This document shows positions 9,607 to 19,134 of a DNA stretch of 64,000 nt, one piece after another. The stretch spans positions 1 through 64,000 of the forward strand of contig CACPOY010000004.1 of assembly GCA_902635685.1 (NCBI GenBank). Direction: 5' to 3'. The notes under the pieces were generated by a model, which worked only from the letters and a program-made list of their open reading frames with translations, did no database searches and had not been told where the DNA came from. Numbering within the stretch: the first letter of the stretch is position 1; the number at the start of each line of letters is the position of its first letter. A program made the translations under genes and the position numbers. This DNA comes from an uncultured Pelagibacteraceae bacterium (GTDB lineage Bacteria > Pseudomonadota > Alphaproteobacteria > Pelagibacterales > Pelagibacteraceae).

Positions 9607-11619
9607 CATTTTAATTAAATCTGTTTGATTAAGAACTTTAACTCCTAATTCATTTGCAATATCGACTTTTCTTTTTGTTGGTTTATCACCCACAACAAGA
9701 TAATTAAGTTTTTTTGATACATTGCTGATTATTGAACCAGAATTTTGTTCTATCAAAGACTTAGCCTCGGCTCTACTAATGCCAGTAAGTTTTCCAGTAA
9801 ACATAAATGTTTTATCTCTTAGAGGTCCATTTTTAGTTAGATCTTTACTATTTTCAATCAACAAAACTTCATTTAGTTTATAAACTACATTTAAATTAGT
9901 TTTATTCGTAAAGAAATTTTTGATTGACCTAATTTGAGTTTCTCCAATACCATCGATACTTAATAATTCATCGATTTTATTAATCTTTGATAAATCTAAA
10001 AATTTTTTCATATTTTTAAGGTGTTTTGATATTATTTTTGCATTTTCAAGTCCTATATGTCTTATTCCAAGAGAATAAATTAAGCGATCAAGAGAAATTT
10101 TTTTTCGTAAATCTATAGAATATTTTAAATTTGCCACTGATTGAGCTCCCCAACCATCCAAATTTTTAATTTTAGTATAATCTAAATTAAAAATATCCTG
10201 AGGGAGTTTAATTAAATTTAAGTTCCAAAAATTTTCAACTATTTTTTTCCCAAAACCCTCAATATTAAACGCATCTTTAGAAACAAAATGTTTAATTTTC
10301 TCAATTGAAATTTTTTCACACTCAAATCCCTCACTTGAGCATCTTCTTACAGCATCATTTTTTTTTGTAACGGAGTTAAAATCTTTAATTGTTGAGGCAC
10401 CACACGAAGGACATTTGGTTGGAAATAGAAATTTTTTAGAATTTTTATCTCTCTTTTTAACCTCAATTGATGTAATATGTGGAATAACATCTCCAGCTCT
10501 TTCAATCCTAGCAATATCACCTATCCTAATGTCTTTTCTTTTAATTTCATCTTCATTATGTAAAGTTGCATTAGAAACGATTACTCCACCAATATTAATT
10601 GGTTTAATTTTTGCCACTGGTGTAAGTGCCCCAGTTCTTCCTACTTGTATTTCTATGTTTAATATTTTTGATACACCACTATTAGCTGAAAATTTATGAG
10701 CAACAGCCCACCTAGGTGCATTTGATACATTTCCTAGTCGCTTTTGTAATTCAAAATCATTAACTTTATAAACAATACCATCTATATCAAAGTCCAAATC
10801 ATCTCTTTTATCTTCTAAAGATTTATAGTTTTTTAATAAATTATCGATCCCTATTATCTTTTTATTTAATGGATTTATCTTAAAGCCCCATATACTTAAT
10901 TTTTTAAGAAATTCAGTTTGTGAATTAATTTGAAATTTTTTATAATAACCAAAAGTGTAGGCAATAAACTTTAGGGGAATTTTTTTTGTTTCATTTGGAT
11001 TTTTTTGTCGTAGAGAGCCAGAGGCTGCATTTCTTGGATTAGCAAACTTACTAGATAGTTTTTTAAAATCAGAATTTTTTATAAAAACTTCTCCTCTTAT
11101 ATCTATCTCTTCTGGAAAATTTTTTTCTAGAATTTTTTTAGGGATATCATTGATAGTTTTTAGATTTTCTGTAATATCTTCACCTTCTTTACCATCTCCA
11201 CGAGACAATCCAGTAACAAATTCTCCATCTTTATAGATTAAAGATGCGGATATGCCATCTATTTTTGGTTCAGCACTATACTCAATTTTAAAATCATTTT
11301 TTTTATCAAGGTAATTTATTATTTTCTTTTCGAAATTAATTAAATCCTCTTTGTCAAATGCATTGGATAATGACAACATCGGGGCTTTATGTTTTTTTTT
11401 TTTAAAATTTTTTGATGGCTTAAAGCCTACAATTAAACTTGGTGAATTAGGACTTTTCAAAAAATCATATTTATTTTCAAAATCGATGATGTCTTTTTTT
11501 AATTTATCATATTCCAGGTCATCTACGATTGGAGAACTTTGATCATAATAAGCAAAATTATATTTTTGAAGTTGAGAAATTTTTTTAAGATATTCTTTTT
11601 TTAGGAGTTTTTCATTCAT
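9595..11619 (-). CDS. ligA: NAD-dependent DNA ligase
   Basis: A 674-residue replicative ligase that seals nicks using NAD. The catalytic lysine is K119 in EPKIDGISA. Further features are the adenylation motifs (SRGDGKEGEDITENL, PRNAASGSLRQ, DGIVYKVN), the OB-fold (VGRTGALTPVAK), a Cys4 zinc finger (CPSCGAS ... CSSEGFEC), helix-hairpin-helix repeats (SIDGIGETQIRSI) and a C-terminal BRCT domain (about 595-670). It is the last gene of the minus-strand block, adjoining the bamD stop with no spacer, so it is probably co-transcribed with bamD and lpxC. Length and domain order are full and normal. Confidence 0.97.
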   Translation of the reverse strand: MNEKLLKKEYLKKISQLQKYNFAYYDQSSPIVDDLEYDKLKKDIIDFENKYDFLKSPNSPSLIVGFKPSKNFKKKKHKAPMLSLSNAFDKEDLINFEKKIINYLDKKNDFKIEYSAEPKIDGISASLIYKDGEFVTGLSRGDGKEGEDITENLKTINDIPKKILEKNFPEEIDIRGEVFIKNSDFKKLSSKFANPRNAASGSLRQKNPNETKKIPLKFIAYTFGYYKKFQINSQTEFLKKLSIWGFKINPLNKKIIGIDNLLKNYKSLEDKRDDLDFDIDGIVYKVNDFELQKRLGNVSNAPRWAVAHKFSANSGVSKILNIEIQVGRTGALTPVAKIKPINIGGVIVSNATLHNEDEIKRKDIRIGDIARIERAGDVIPHITSIEVKKRDKNSKKFLFPTKCPSCGASTIKDFNSVTKKNDAVRRCSSEGFECEKISIEKIKHFVSKDAFNIEGFGKKIVENFWNLNLIKLPQDIFNLDYTKIKNLDGWGAQSVANLKYSIDLRKKISLDRLIYSLGIRHIGLENAKIISKHLKNMKKFLDLSKINKIDELLSIDGIGETQIRSIKNFFTNKTNLNVVYKLNEVLLIENSKDLTKNGPLRDKTFMFTGKLTGISRAEAKSLIEQNSGSIISNVSKKLNYLVVGDKPTKRKVDIANELGVKVLNQTDLIKMLNK

Positions 11620-12483
11620 TTAATTAAAAAGATTTTTAAATCTTTTTTTAAATTTTTTAAATATTGATCTTTTATCTTTTTCTTTAATAGAAAAAATTTC
11701 TTTTTCGCTTAAATCATAATCTTTGTTAAATATTTTATATGATGCCTTGTACCAGTTACTAGAACCATAGTTATAACCTAATAAAGTGGCATATTTTTTT
11801 GCCTCATCCTCTAATCCAATAATATAATGAATTTCCGCTAATCTATAAATTGCCTCTTCAACATAAACGCTGGTTTCGTAATTTTCTATTACATTTTTAA
11901 ATCTATTAATTGCAGCGACCCATTTTTGAGATCTTTCATAATGTCTTCCTATATACATTTCTTTTCCTGCAAGTCTATCAGTGATAAGTCCTAACTTAAA
12001 ACCAGCATCAATAGCAAATTCTGTGTTAGGGTAGTCTCTAATTAAAATTTCAAATTCTTTTTTTGCTTTTAGAAGAGGGTCTAAATCTCTTCCTTCATCT
12101 ATAATATTTTCATAATAACACATTCCTAGAAGATAGTGTGCATAATCGATATCTTTATGTTTAGGATATACTTTCAAATATCTATTCAAATGATAAATAG
12201 CATCTTGATAATAATCATCAGAATAATACACATACGCAGTCATCAAAGCCGCTATTGGAGCCCAATCAGATTGTGGAAAAATTAATTCTGCTTCGTTAAA
12301 TTTTTTGGCAGCAAAAAGAGTATCTCTTTCTAAAAATGCGTCATAACCGTCTTGATATAGTTCGATCATCTGAGATTTTAAATCTTTGTTCTTTAAAACA
12401 GTTATTTTGGTGTCTTTTTTTGAACAAGAAATCTGGGTAAAAATTATTGCTGTTATAACAAACCATTTTAAAATTAAATTCAT
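11620..12483 (-). CDS. bamD: Outer-membrane protein assembly lipoprotein BamD
   Basis: A 287-residue periplasmic TPR protein anchored by lipid to the outer membrane, where it is an essential partner of BamA. The N-terminus has a hydrophobic signal ending in a lipobox-like TQISC (Cys20). Tetratricopeptide repeats follow; clear ones are YQDGYDAFLERDTLFAAKKF, YLKVYPKHKDIDYAHYLLG and KNVIENYETSVYVEEAIYRL. The C-terminus is basic. It lies between lpxC and ligA, and the bamD-ligA linkage is common in alphaproteobacteria. The lipoprotein transferase Lgt is encoded at 61.6 kb. Confidence 0.9.
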   Translation of the reverse strand: MNLILKWFVITAIIFTQISCSKKDTKITVLKNKDLKSQMIELYQDGYDAFLERDTLFAAKKFNEAELIFPQSDWAPIAALMTAYVYYSDDYYQDAIYHLNRYLKVYPKHKDIDYAHYLLGMCYYENIIDEGRDLDPLLKAKKEFEILIRDYPNTEFAIDAGFKLGLITDRLAGKEMYIGRHYERSQKWVAAINRFKNVIENYETSVYVEEAIYRLAEIHYIIGLEDEAKKYATLLGYNYGSSNWYKASYKIFNKDYDLSEKEIFSIKEKDKRSIFKKFKKRFKNLFN

Positions 12484-12521
12484 TAATTGATAATAACAGA
12501 TTATTTTTTAAACAAAAACTT

Positions 12522-13442
12522 TTAAGCGATAGATCTTAGATTCTGTTTATTAACTAATGAATGTGGAATATTTTTTTCGTTAATTTCAACAATAGAGTAA
12601 TTTTCTTTATTTTGGAAAACTTTTCTTAACAAATCATTTGTCAATTTATGACCACCCTGGGAACATCTAATTTTTCCGATTATCTTATAGCCTGATAAAA
12701 ACAAATCTCCCATGCAATCAAGAATCTTATGATTTACAAATTCTTTTTTATTTCTTAGTCCCTCATTATTTAAAATTTTGGAGTCCCTCACAACCAAAGC
12801 ATTATCTAGTGAACCACCCTTGGCAAAGCCCATAGATTTTAATTTTTCTATATCTTCATACAAGCAAAAAGTCCTTGAATTAAAGATGTTTTCTAAATCA
12901 TCTTCATAAACTTTTAAAATATTTCTTTGATTTCCGATAAGAGGGTTGTCATATTTAATCTCAAAATCTATTTCTAAATTCACTTTACTTGGCTGAATAG
13001 AAATAGACTTTTTACCATCATTATAATCAATTAATTTATTTATTCTTATAACTTTTATTGGAGTATTGCTTACTTCAATGCCTGCCTTTATTATTTCATT
13101 TACAAATTTTTTTGCTGATCCATCTAAAATTGGCATTTCCTCATTATCAATTTCTACTACAGCATTATCTATACCAATACCATAAAATGCACCCATTAAA
13201 TGTTCAATAGTCGAAACTTTTACATTAAATTCATTTGATATTGTAGTACATAACATTGCATTACTAACATTATTAACGTGAGGAAAAATTACATTATCTT
13301 TATTTAAATCTTTTCTGATAAAAACAATGCCATTGTTTGGAGAAGCGGGTTTAATAGTTATTTTTGCAAATTTACCTGTGTGCAGACCTACACCTTTTAA
13401 TTGTATTATATTTTTAATAGTTTTTTGCTTATGAAATGACAT
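12522..13442 (-). CDS. lpxC: UDP-3-O-acyl-N-acetylglucosamine deacetylase
   Basis: Zinc enzyme for the committed step of lipid A synthesis. Ligand motifs are visible: STIEHLMGAF (first His), then HKILDCMGD (His and Asp), with the catalytic GGHKLTNDLL near the end. The N-terminus reads QLKGVGLHTGKFAKITIKP, as in the family. An upstream in-frame ATG at 13457 would add MYIYR. I place the start at 13442 (MSFHKQKT) because LpxC proteins begin about there, giving 306 residues. Its position just after the ftsA slot is the classical end of the dcw cluster. It indicates that the organism makes lipopolysaccharide. Confidence 0.93.
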   Translation of the reverse strand: MSFHKQKTIKNIIQLKGVGLHTGKFAKITIKPASPNNGIVFIRKDLNKDNVIFPHVNNVSNAMLCTTISNEFNVKVSTIEHLMGAFYGIGIDNAVVEIDNEEMPILDGSAKKFVNEIIKAGIEVSNTPIKVIRINKLIDYNDGKKSISIQPSKVNLEIDFEIKYDNPLIGNQRNILKVYEDDLENIFNSRTFCLYEDIEKLKSMGFAKGGSLDNALVVRDSKILNNEGLRNKKEFVNHKILDCMGDLFLSGYKIIGKIRCSQGGHKLTNDLLRKVFQNKENYSIVEINEKNIPHSLVNKQNLRSIA

Positions 13443-13511
13443 TCTGTAGATGTACACTCACTTTAATAAAGTCTGAACTCAAGAAATATTACAATTAGCT
13501 ACTTAAATTTA

Positions 13512-14219
13512 TTAATTAAAAAACCTGAAAAATCTCTCAAAAAAGCCAAGATTTTCAGATGTTTTTTTGATAATATGGACTTCATTCTCATCATTTTCAT
13601 ATTTTAATCTTGCAGCAATTTGACATTCGGACTCGTCTTTATTTTTATAATTTTTATTTAAATATTCTGCCGAAAAAATTCGGCCGATTTTAATTTGATA
13701 CTTTTCAATTTTTTTTGAGTATTCTTCTATAATTTTATTGCTCAAACAAATAAAATCTATTTGTAAACACAGTTCGTCACATTCGAAATTATCATCTAAA
13801 GTTGAAAATATTTTTTTATCTATTAGAAAATTATTTATCTTGATATATGTTATTGATTTATCTGGGTTATTCTCCTTAATTTGTTGCTTTAAATCGAAAA
13901 GCATACGATTTAAATCATGTTTGTTTAATTTATCTCCTTTTCCATCTTTTTTTATTGAAACCTGTATTTGTAAAAAATTAAAATCATGAATAACTAAATC
14001 AATTTCATTGATAAAATTGTTTATTTTTTTTTCTACTTTTAGAATGTTGTCTCCAAAAAATTTTTCATGAAAATTTCCCAAATTTTCATTTTTAATTTTC
14101 TCAGTTATCAAAATTTCGCTCTTGAAAATTTCATTTTTTATACCATCAAAAACACATAGAGATAATTTATTCAAACCAATAAAAAAAAATGAATTTAAAA
14201 ACAACTTAGCTTTCATCAA
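13512..14219 (-). CDS. Truncated FtsA-like division protein lacking the second actin-fold half
   Basis: A 235-residue protein in the exact slot of ftsA, between ftsQ (14-base overlap) and lpxC. By eye it follows FtsA subdomains 1A and 1C: an N-terminal strand FFFIGLNKLSLCVF; then LVIHDFNFLQIQVSIKKDG, LNKHDLNRMLFDLKQQI, ITYIKINNFLIDKK and LQIDFICLSNKIIEEYSKKI; then a helix ending RIFSAEYLNKNY. It then jumps to a short C-terminal segment (CQIAARLKYEND, then GFFERFFRFF) that resembles the FtsA end with its membrane-binding amphipathic helix. ATP-binding subdomains 2A and 2B, about 150-200 residues, are absent. The reading frame is intact and coupled to its neighbours, so it looks functional. FtsA origin is inference from position and pattern. 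Confidence 0.6.
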   Translation of the reverse strand: MMKAKLFLNSFFFIGLNKLSLCVFDGIKNEIFKSEILITEKIKNENLGNFHEKFFGDNILKVEKKINNFINEIDLVIHDFNFLQIQVSIKKDGKGDKLNKHDLNRMLFDLKQQIKENNPDKSITYIKINNFLIDKKIFSTLDDNFECDELCLQIDFICLSNKIIEEYSKKIEKYQIKIGRIFSAEYLNKNYKNKDESECQIAARLKYENDENEVHIIKKTSENLGFFERFFRFFN

Positions 14220-14880
14220 CTATAATTTGGTTATTGATTCTCATATCGAAAATTTTTACGTTACTAAATTGCGGTAAATTTTTTATTTTAAAATAATTGT
14301 TTAATGATTTAATTGTATTGTTTGTTGGTAATTTTATTAAAGTTCCATTTTTTAATTTTAAGTCCCATCTTTTCGATGGAAAAAAGTACAATTTTTTTAT
14401 GTCGTTAAGTTCGATACTTGATTTCAAAATTTTTTCATTTATTAAAAAGAAATCTTTTAGTGAAGGATTTCCATAAACTGTAGGTAAATTTGGATTGTTT
14501 TTTGAGGATTTAATCAATTTTTTATTAGATCCGATAAAAAAATTTTCTTCAAGAATTTTTATATTGGCTAAAAAGGTCGTTTTTTTTATCCTAATATTTA
14601 TACCTGATGGATAATTTTTATAGATTAAAAAAGACTCGATTAAATTATTTGAGTTTAAAATTTTTACTAATTCCTTCTTTTCTAAAAAAAAAATATTTTT
14701 TTTTTTTATTTTTTCAAATTTTGTTAACAAATTTTCACTCTCTACACTGTTCAAACCAACCAATCTTAAATTTTTAATCTCAAAAAAGTTTAAATTAGTA
14801 AAGAATTTATTATTTATTGATCCAAAAATAATTAACAAAAAAAGGTAAATTAATATTTTTTTATTTTTTGACAGAGGCAT
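14206..14880 (-). CDS. ftsQ: Cell division protein FtsQ
   Basis: A 224-residue bitopic inner-membrane division protein. It has a membrane segment at about residues 8-22 (ILIYLFLLIIFGSI) and then a POTRA domain beginning FEIKNLRLVGLNSVESENLL. The segment FLIYKNYPSGINIRIKKTTFLA matches the POTRA/beta-domain junction. The C-terminal FtsQ region holds RWDLKLKNGTLIKLP. It is shorter than E. coli FtsQ (276), mainly from a minimal cytoplasmic tail. It overlaps ddl by 20 bases and the FtsA remnant by 14. FtsQ links the early and late divisome; FtsL is also encoded here at 27.2 kb. Confidence 0.88.
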   Translation of the reverse strand: MPLSKNKKILIYLFLLIIFGSINNKFFTNLNFFEIKNLRLVGLNSVESENLLTKFEKIKKKNIFFLEKKELVKILNSNNLIESFLIYKNYPSGINIRIKKTTFLANIKILEENFFIGSNKKLIKSSKNNPNLPTVYGNPSLKDFFLINEKILKSSIELNDIKKLYFFPSKRWDLKLKNGTLIKLPTNNTIKSLNNYFKIKNLPQFSNVKIFDMRINNQIIVDES

Positions 14881-15775
14881 TATCTAACATCCACTTTATT
14901 AAATCAAAAAAACTTATACCATTATATGCGGCAATTTCTGGGACTAAAGAAAGTTTAGTCATTCCTGGTTGGGTATTAATTTCTAAAAGATAAAATTTAT
15001 TTTTAAAAAACTTAAAATCTGATCTTGTTACTCCTCTACAACCAAGCAATTTATGGGCTTTAAATGAAATACTTAAAACTTTATTTAAATAATTTTTACT
15101 TATTTTGACGGGTATTATGTGTTTTGTTTTAGCACTTTTTTTATACTTAGCCTCGTAATCGTAAAATTTTCTTTTTGGTTTTAATTCTATAGCTCCCAAT
15201 TTTTTTTTACCCATTATAGCAACTTGAATTTCCCTTCCAGGTATAAACTCCTCAATAATTATTTTTTTATAATCCTCTAGCAATTTTATTTTTGAGAAAA
15301 TATTTAATCTATTACAAATAAAAACATTAACGCTAGATCCCTCATTTATTGGTTTTATCACGACAGGAAATTTAAGTTTTTTATTAATGAGATTTATTAA
15401 ATTTGTTTTAGATCTATTAAAATAATACATAATATATTTGGGTGTTAAGATATTATTTTTTAAGAAAATTTTTTTTGACAGTTCTTTGTCCATTGCAAGT
15501 GCAGATGAAATTACACCTGAGTGGGTGTAAGGAATATTTGTAGTTTCTAAAATTGATTGGATATAACCATCCTCCCCAAGTTGACCATGCAAAGCATTAA
15601 AAATCACATTAGGTTTGAATGATTTTATAACATTATAAATGTGAAAGTTTGGTTCAGATATTTTTACAATAAAACCATTTTTTCTTAATTCTTTAGCTAC
15701 TTGTTTCCCAGTATCAAGGCTTATTACTCTCTCTTTTGATAGCCCACCTGAAATTATTAATATCTTTTTTTTCAA
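14861..15775 (-). CDS. ddl: D-alanine--D-alanine ligase
   Basis: A 304-residue ATP-grasp enzyme that joins two D-alanines for the peptidoglycan stem peptide. Landmarks are GGLSKERVISLDTGK at the N-terminus, FNALHGQLGEDGYIQS, PYTHSGVISSALAMDK, FPVVIKPINEGSSVNV, EEFIPGREIQVAI, GCRGVTRSDF and LLEINTQPGMT. The length is normal for DdlB. It sits between murB and ftsQ, as in most dcw clusters, with one base between its start and the murB stop. It is a cytosolic enzyme, and its product is used by MurF, here the C-terminal half of the MurE-MurF fusion. Confidence 0.96.
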   Translation of the reverse strand: MKKKILIISGGLSKERVISLDTGKQVAKELRKNGFIVKISEPNFHIYNVIKSFKPNVIFNALHGQLGEDGYIQSILETTNIPYTHSGVISSALAMDKELSKKIFLKNNILTPKYIMYYFNRSKTNLINLINKKLKFPVVIKPINEGSSVNVFICNRLNIFSKIKLLEDYKKIIIEEFIPGREIQVAIMGKKKLGAIELKPKRKFYDYEAKYKKSAKTKHIIPVKISKNYLNKVLSISFKAHKLLGCRGVTRSDFKFFKNKFYLLEINTQPGMTKLSLVPEIAAYNGISFFDLIKWMLDNASVKK

Positions 15776-15776
15776 A

Positions 15777-16685
15777 TTATTCCAAAATTTTAATTTCTTT
15801 TTCTAGTCTCACTCCAGTTTTCTCTAAAACATTTTTAGCCACATAATCTATTAAATTTTTCATATCTTCAAATTTAGCATTACCTTTATTAACAAAAAAA
15901 TTACAATGTTTTTTGGAAATACAAGCATCACCAAAACTTTTGTCCAAAGGAACAGACTCTTTTATTAGCTCCCAAACTTTTCTATTAGTTTGAAAAATAG
16001 GGTTTTTAAATGTACTGCCGCTTGTTTTGATTTTAGTTGGCTGGTTTTTTTCTTTTTCAGTCTTATAACTAATTATTTTATCGCTTATTTTTTCTTTATT
16101 GCTTTTAATGCCTTTAAATGAAGCACTTAAAAAGATAAAATCATCAGGTATATTGCTTTTTCTATATTCAAAATTAATATTCTTTGAAGAAAGAGTTTTA
16201 ACATTTCCAATTTTGTCTATAGCTTGAACTGACAACAAAATATCTTTAAACTCATTTTCAAAACAACCCGCGTTCATTCTTATTCCACCTCCTATAGTTC
16301 CAGGAATACATGACAAAAACTCAAAACCACTTAAATTATTTTTCATTGCAAAATCTGATAAAGATTTATCCAAAACAGCGCTTCCAGCTATAATTATTTC
16401 ATCTCGAAGCAAAGTAATATTATTAAAATTTTTACTAAGTTTTATCACTACACCATCAAAAATTTTGTCCGTTATTAAAGTATTAGACCCGGCACCAAGA
16501 ATAAATATTTTTTCATCATTATTCAATTTTTTCAGAAAATTTACTAATTCTTTTAAATTATCGGCTTTGAAGTAAACTTTTGATTTTCCTCCAATATTGA
16601 ACCAATTTTTTTTCTTTAGATCGTAATTAAACTTTACATTATCTCCAAATTCACTAAGTATTTTTTCTAATTTTTCAATTTCCAT
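15777..16685 (-). CDS. murB: UDP-N-acetylenolpyruvoylglucosamine reductase
   Basis: FAD-dependent reductase forming UDP-MurNAc. The FAD-binding signatures are FILGAGSNTLI and SCIPGTIGGGIRMNAGC, with the active-site segment TSGSTFKNP and a terminal RLEKEIKIL. An ATG at 16715 would add 10 residues inside murC. I choose 16685 because the murC stop and this ATG form a TAATG overlap, the coupling seen elsewhere in this cluster, giving 302 residues. It belongs to the FAD-binding oxidoreductase family with a type I MurB layout. Confidence 0.94.
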   Translation of the reverse strand: MEIEKLEKILSEFGDNVKFNYDLKKKNWFNIGGKSKVYFKADNLKELVNFLKKLNNDEKIFILGAGSNTLITDKIFDGVVIKLSKNFNNITLLRDEIIIAGSAVLDKSLSDFAMKNNLSGFEFLSCIPGTIGGGIRMNAGCFENEFKDILLSVQAIDKIGNVKTLSSKNINFEYRKSNIPDDFIFLSASFKGIKSNKEKISDKIISYKTEKEKNQPTKIKTSGSTFKNPIFQTNRKVWELIKESVPLDKSFGDACISKKHCNFFVNKGNAKFEDMKNLIDYVAKNVLEKTGVRLEKEIKILE

Positions 16686-18079
16686 TACATTAATTGTGGA
16701 AGTTTTTTCATCCAATTAGATATAGATCCTGCTCCCATTCCAATCACAATTTTTTTTCCATACATATTTTTTTTAAGAAATTTGGCTAATTGAATATTAT
16801 TCTTTACTATAAATAATTCTACCTTAGATTTTTTAATTATCTCCTTAGCAAAATTTAAATAATTAAATCCTAATTTTATTTTTTCTCCTGCTGTATATAT
16901 AGGACATAAAATAACAATATCAGCATCTTTAAAAGCAAGAGAAAAATCTCTCTTTAAATCCTTTAGCCTTGAGATTCTATGTGGCTGAAATATACAAACT
17001 TTATCATGACCCTTGTAAACTTTATTAACACCTTCTAATACAACCTTAATTTCAGTAGGATGATGAGCATAGTCATCATAAAAATCTATATTGTTATATG
17101 TAAAAATTTTATTAAACCTTCTTTGAACACCTTTAAAATTTAATAATCCATTTTTAATATCTTTTATTGGAATTCCAACAGTCAAAGCAACCGCTGTAGC
17201 TGCTACCGAGTTTCTAACATTATGGACACCAAGTAGAGGGATTTGGATATTCTTTATTTCACTTTTTCTTTTATTTGGAATATTTATATGCAAATTAAAC
17301 TTAGTATATTTTTTACTTTGTTTAATATTCTTTATCAAAAAATTTGAATTAATATTTGTTCCATAAGTATAAAAATTTTGATTTTTTAATTCTTTGATTA
17401 ATTCTTTATTAATTTTGTCATCTAAGCAAATAAAGGATTTTCCAAATGAGGGGACTTTTTCTATAAATTTTTTGAAATAATGTTTTAAGTCTTTCATAGA
17501 TTTATAAAAATCCATATGTTCCCTATCTACGTTAGTTATTATTGAGTAAGTTGGTGGTATGTGAACAAAACTACCATCAGACTCGTCTGCCTCTAAAATG
17601 GACCAATCACTTTTACCTAATTTGGCAGTGCTTTTAATTGAATTAATGACACCACCATTAATAATTGTAGGATCTAATTTTGATTTTTGAAAAATTGATG
17701 ACACCAAAGAAGTAGTTGTGGTTTTGCCATGAGAACCTACTACAACTATATTTTTTGTTAATGAAACAATGTGCGCCAGCATTTCACCTCTTGTGATGAT
17801 TGGCAAATTTTTTCGTTTAGCCTCGATCATTTCAGGGTTATTTTTTTTTATAGCTGAAGAGGCTACAACAATTGTTACATCTTTTAAATTTTGTTTTTTT
17901 TGACCTATAAAAAATTTTATTTTTTCTTTTTTTAATCTTTCTATATTTTTGTTAAAAAATAAATCGCTGCCTTGAACTCTAAATCCTTTACCTTTCATTA
18001 TTAGAGATAATCCACTCATCCCTATACCACCAATACCTACAAAATGAATAAGCTCTGTTTTTGCTAATTTAATTTTCAT
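16685..18079 (-). CDS. murC: UDP-N-acetylmuramate--L-alanine ligase
   Basis: A 464-residue Mur ligase adding the first stem amino acid. It starts with a Rossmann-like HFVGIGGIGMSGLSLIM that binds the UDP substrate. The ATP loop is VVGSHGKTTTTSLVS, followed by ILEADESDGSF, TNVDREHMDFY and the C-terminal DDYAHHPTEIKVVLEG. All catalytic landmarks are present and the length is typical. It is coupled to murB (TAATG) and overlaps murG by 11 bases. It is a cytosolic enzyme within the dcw operon. Confidence 0.96.
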   Translation of the reverse strand: MKIKLAKTELIHFVGIGGIGMSGLSLIMKGKGFRVQGSDLFFNKNIERLKKEKIKFFIGQKKQNLKDVTIVVASSAIKKNNPEMIEAKRKNLPIITRGEMLAHIVSLTKNIVVVGSHGKTTTTSLVSSIFQKSKLDPTIINGGVINSIKSTAKLGKSDWSILEADESDGSFVHIPPTYSIITNVDREHMDFYKSMKDLKHYFKKFIEKVPSFGKSFICLDDKINKELIKELKNQNFYTYGTNINSNFLIKNIKQSKKYTKFNLHINIPNKRKSEIKNIQIPLLGVHNVRNSVAATAVALTVGIPIKDIKNGLLNFKGVQRRFNKIFTYNNIDFYDDYAHHPTEIKVVLEGVNKVYKGHDKVCIFQPHRISRLKDLKRDFSLAFKDADIVILCPIYTAGEKIKLGFNYLNFAKEIIKKSKVELFIVKNNIQLAKFLKKNMYGKKIVIGMGAGSISNWMKKLPQLM

Positions 18080-19133
18080 TAATATTTATTAAAATTTTTT
18101 GGTTAACATTTATCCATGAATTATCATAATTTAACTTTTTTAAACTTTCTTTTTTTTTTAAATAATCTCTCTTATCTTTTAGGATATTTTCTAAAAATTC
18201 TTCAATTTTTTCTTCAAAAGCACTTTGCTCTAGTATCCAGCAACAGTCTTTATCTTTATAAAAATTTGCATTAGCTGATTGATGATCGTCTCTGGCTGAT
18301 GGCAAAGGTACAGCAATGAATGGTATGGAAAGAACTGACAACTCTGCCAAACTAGAAGCTCCAGCCCTGGTAATACATAAGTCTGCTTGCATCATGATAG
18401 TTGATAAATTTCTATCAAAGCTAAAGATATTATTTTCTAAATTATTTGATAAATAAAAGTTGTGTAAAGTAGAAATATTGTCCTCTTTAGTTTGATGTAT
18501 TATCCTAATTGAATGTTTTTTAGAAATATTAACTAAAACATTTTTTAAGTTTTTGTCAAAAATATTAGCACCTTGACTTCCACCAATTATTAAAATGGTA
18601 AATTTTTCATTTTCCTTACGTAATTCTTTTATTTTATAAATATTTTCTTTAACTAGAGGCTTAATTTCAACTATTTTATTTTGGAATTTACCAGGAAACC
18701 TATTGATTTTTTTTGTGTAACAAAAAATTTTTTTACATGTACTCAAAAAATATTTATTGGTTCTCCCAATTGTTTGATTAGGCTCTATTAGATAAATTTC
18801 TAATCTTAATAATCTAGCAGCTAAGATTAATGGTAAAGACATATAGCCTCCTGTTGAAAAAATTTTTTCTATTTTTTCTTTTTTTAATAGGCTTAGGGAC
18901 TTGAAGATAAGAAACAAAATCTTAACCAAATTTATTGGTAAAAAGTAAAAATTATTTAATTTTGGAGTATCAATTATTTTAAAATTATATTTGTTCTTAT
19001 CTAAATACTTTAAACCTCTATAATCTATTGAAACAGTCAGGTTTGCAACTTTAATTAGATGATCATAAAAAATAGATGCCGGTATTACATGGCCTCCTGA
19101 TCCACCTGTTGTAATTAAAAAATTTTTTTTCAT
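18069..19133 (-). CDS. murG: Lipid II synthase MurG (GlcNAc transferase)
   Basis: A 354-residue GT-B glycosyltransferase that moves GlcNAc from UDP-GlcNAc to lipid I on the inner face of the membrane. The N-terminal glycine-rich loop is TTGGSGGHVIPA, a second is LIIGGSQGANIFD, and the donor-binding segment is CITRAGASSLAELSVL with FIAVPLPSARDDHQSANA. The hydrophobic patch near FLPINLVKILFLIF fits membrane association. It sits between ftsW and murC as usual, with one base between its start and the ftsW stop. Confidence 0.95.
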   Translation of the reverse strand: MKKNFLITTGGSGGHVIPASIFYDHLIKVANLTVSIDYRGLKYLDKNKYNFKIIDTPKLNNFYFLPINLVKILFLIFKSLSLLKKEKIEKIFSTGGYMSLPLILAARLLRLEIYLIEPNQTIGRTNKYFLSTCKKIFCYTKKINRFPGKFQNKIVEIKPLVKENIYKIKELRKENEKFTILIIGGSQGANIFDKNLKNVLVNISKKHSIRIIHQTKEDNISTLHNFYLSNNLENNIFSFDRNLSTIMMQADLCITRAGASSLAELSVLSIPFIAVPLPSARDDHQSANANFYKDKDCCWILEQSAFEEKIEEFLENILKDKRDYLKKKESLKKLNYDNSWINVNQKILININEN

Positions 19134-19134
19134 A

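Noticed and set aside
10415..10699. Plus-strand frame of 94 codons opposite ligA
   Set aside because: Complement of the conserved ligase OB-fold; no independent support.
13512..14219. Calling the short FtsA-like gene a pseudogene
   Set aside because: The frame is intact, translationally coupled to ftsQ, and retains both the N-terminal domain pattern and an amphipathic tail; decay would have left stops in this compact genome.
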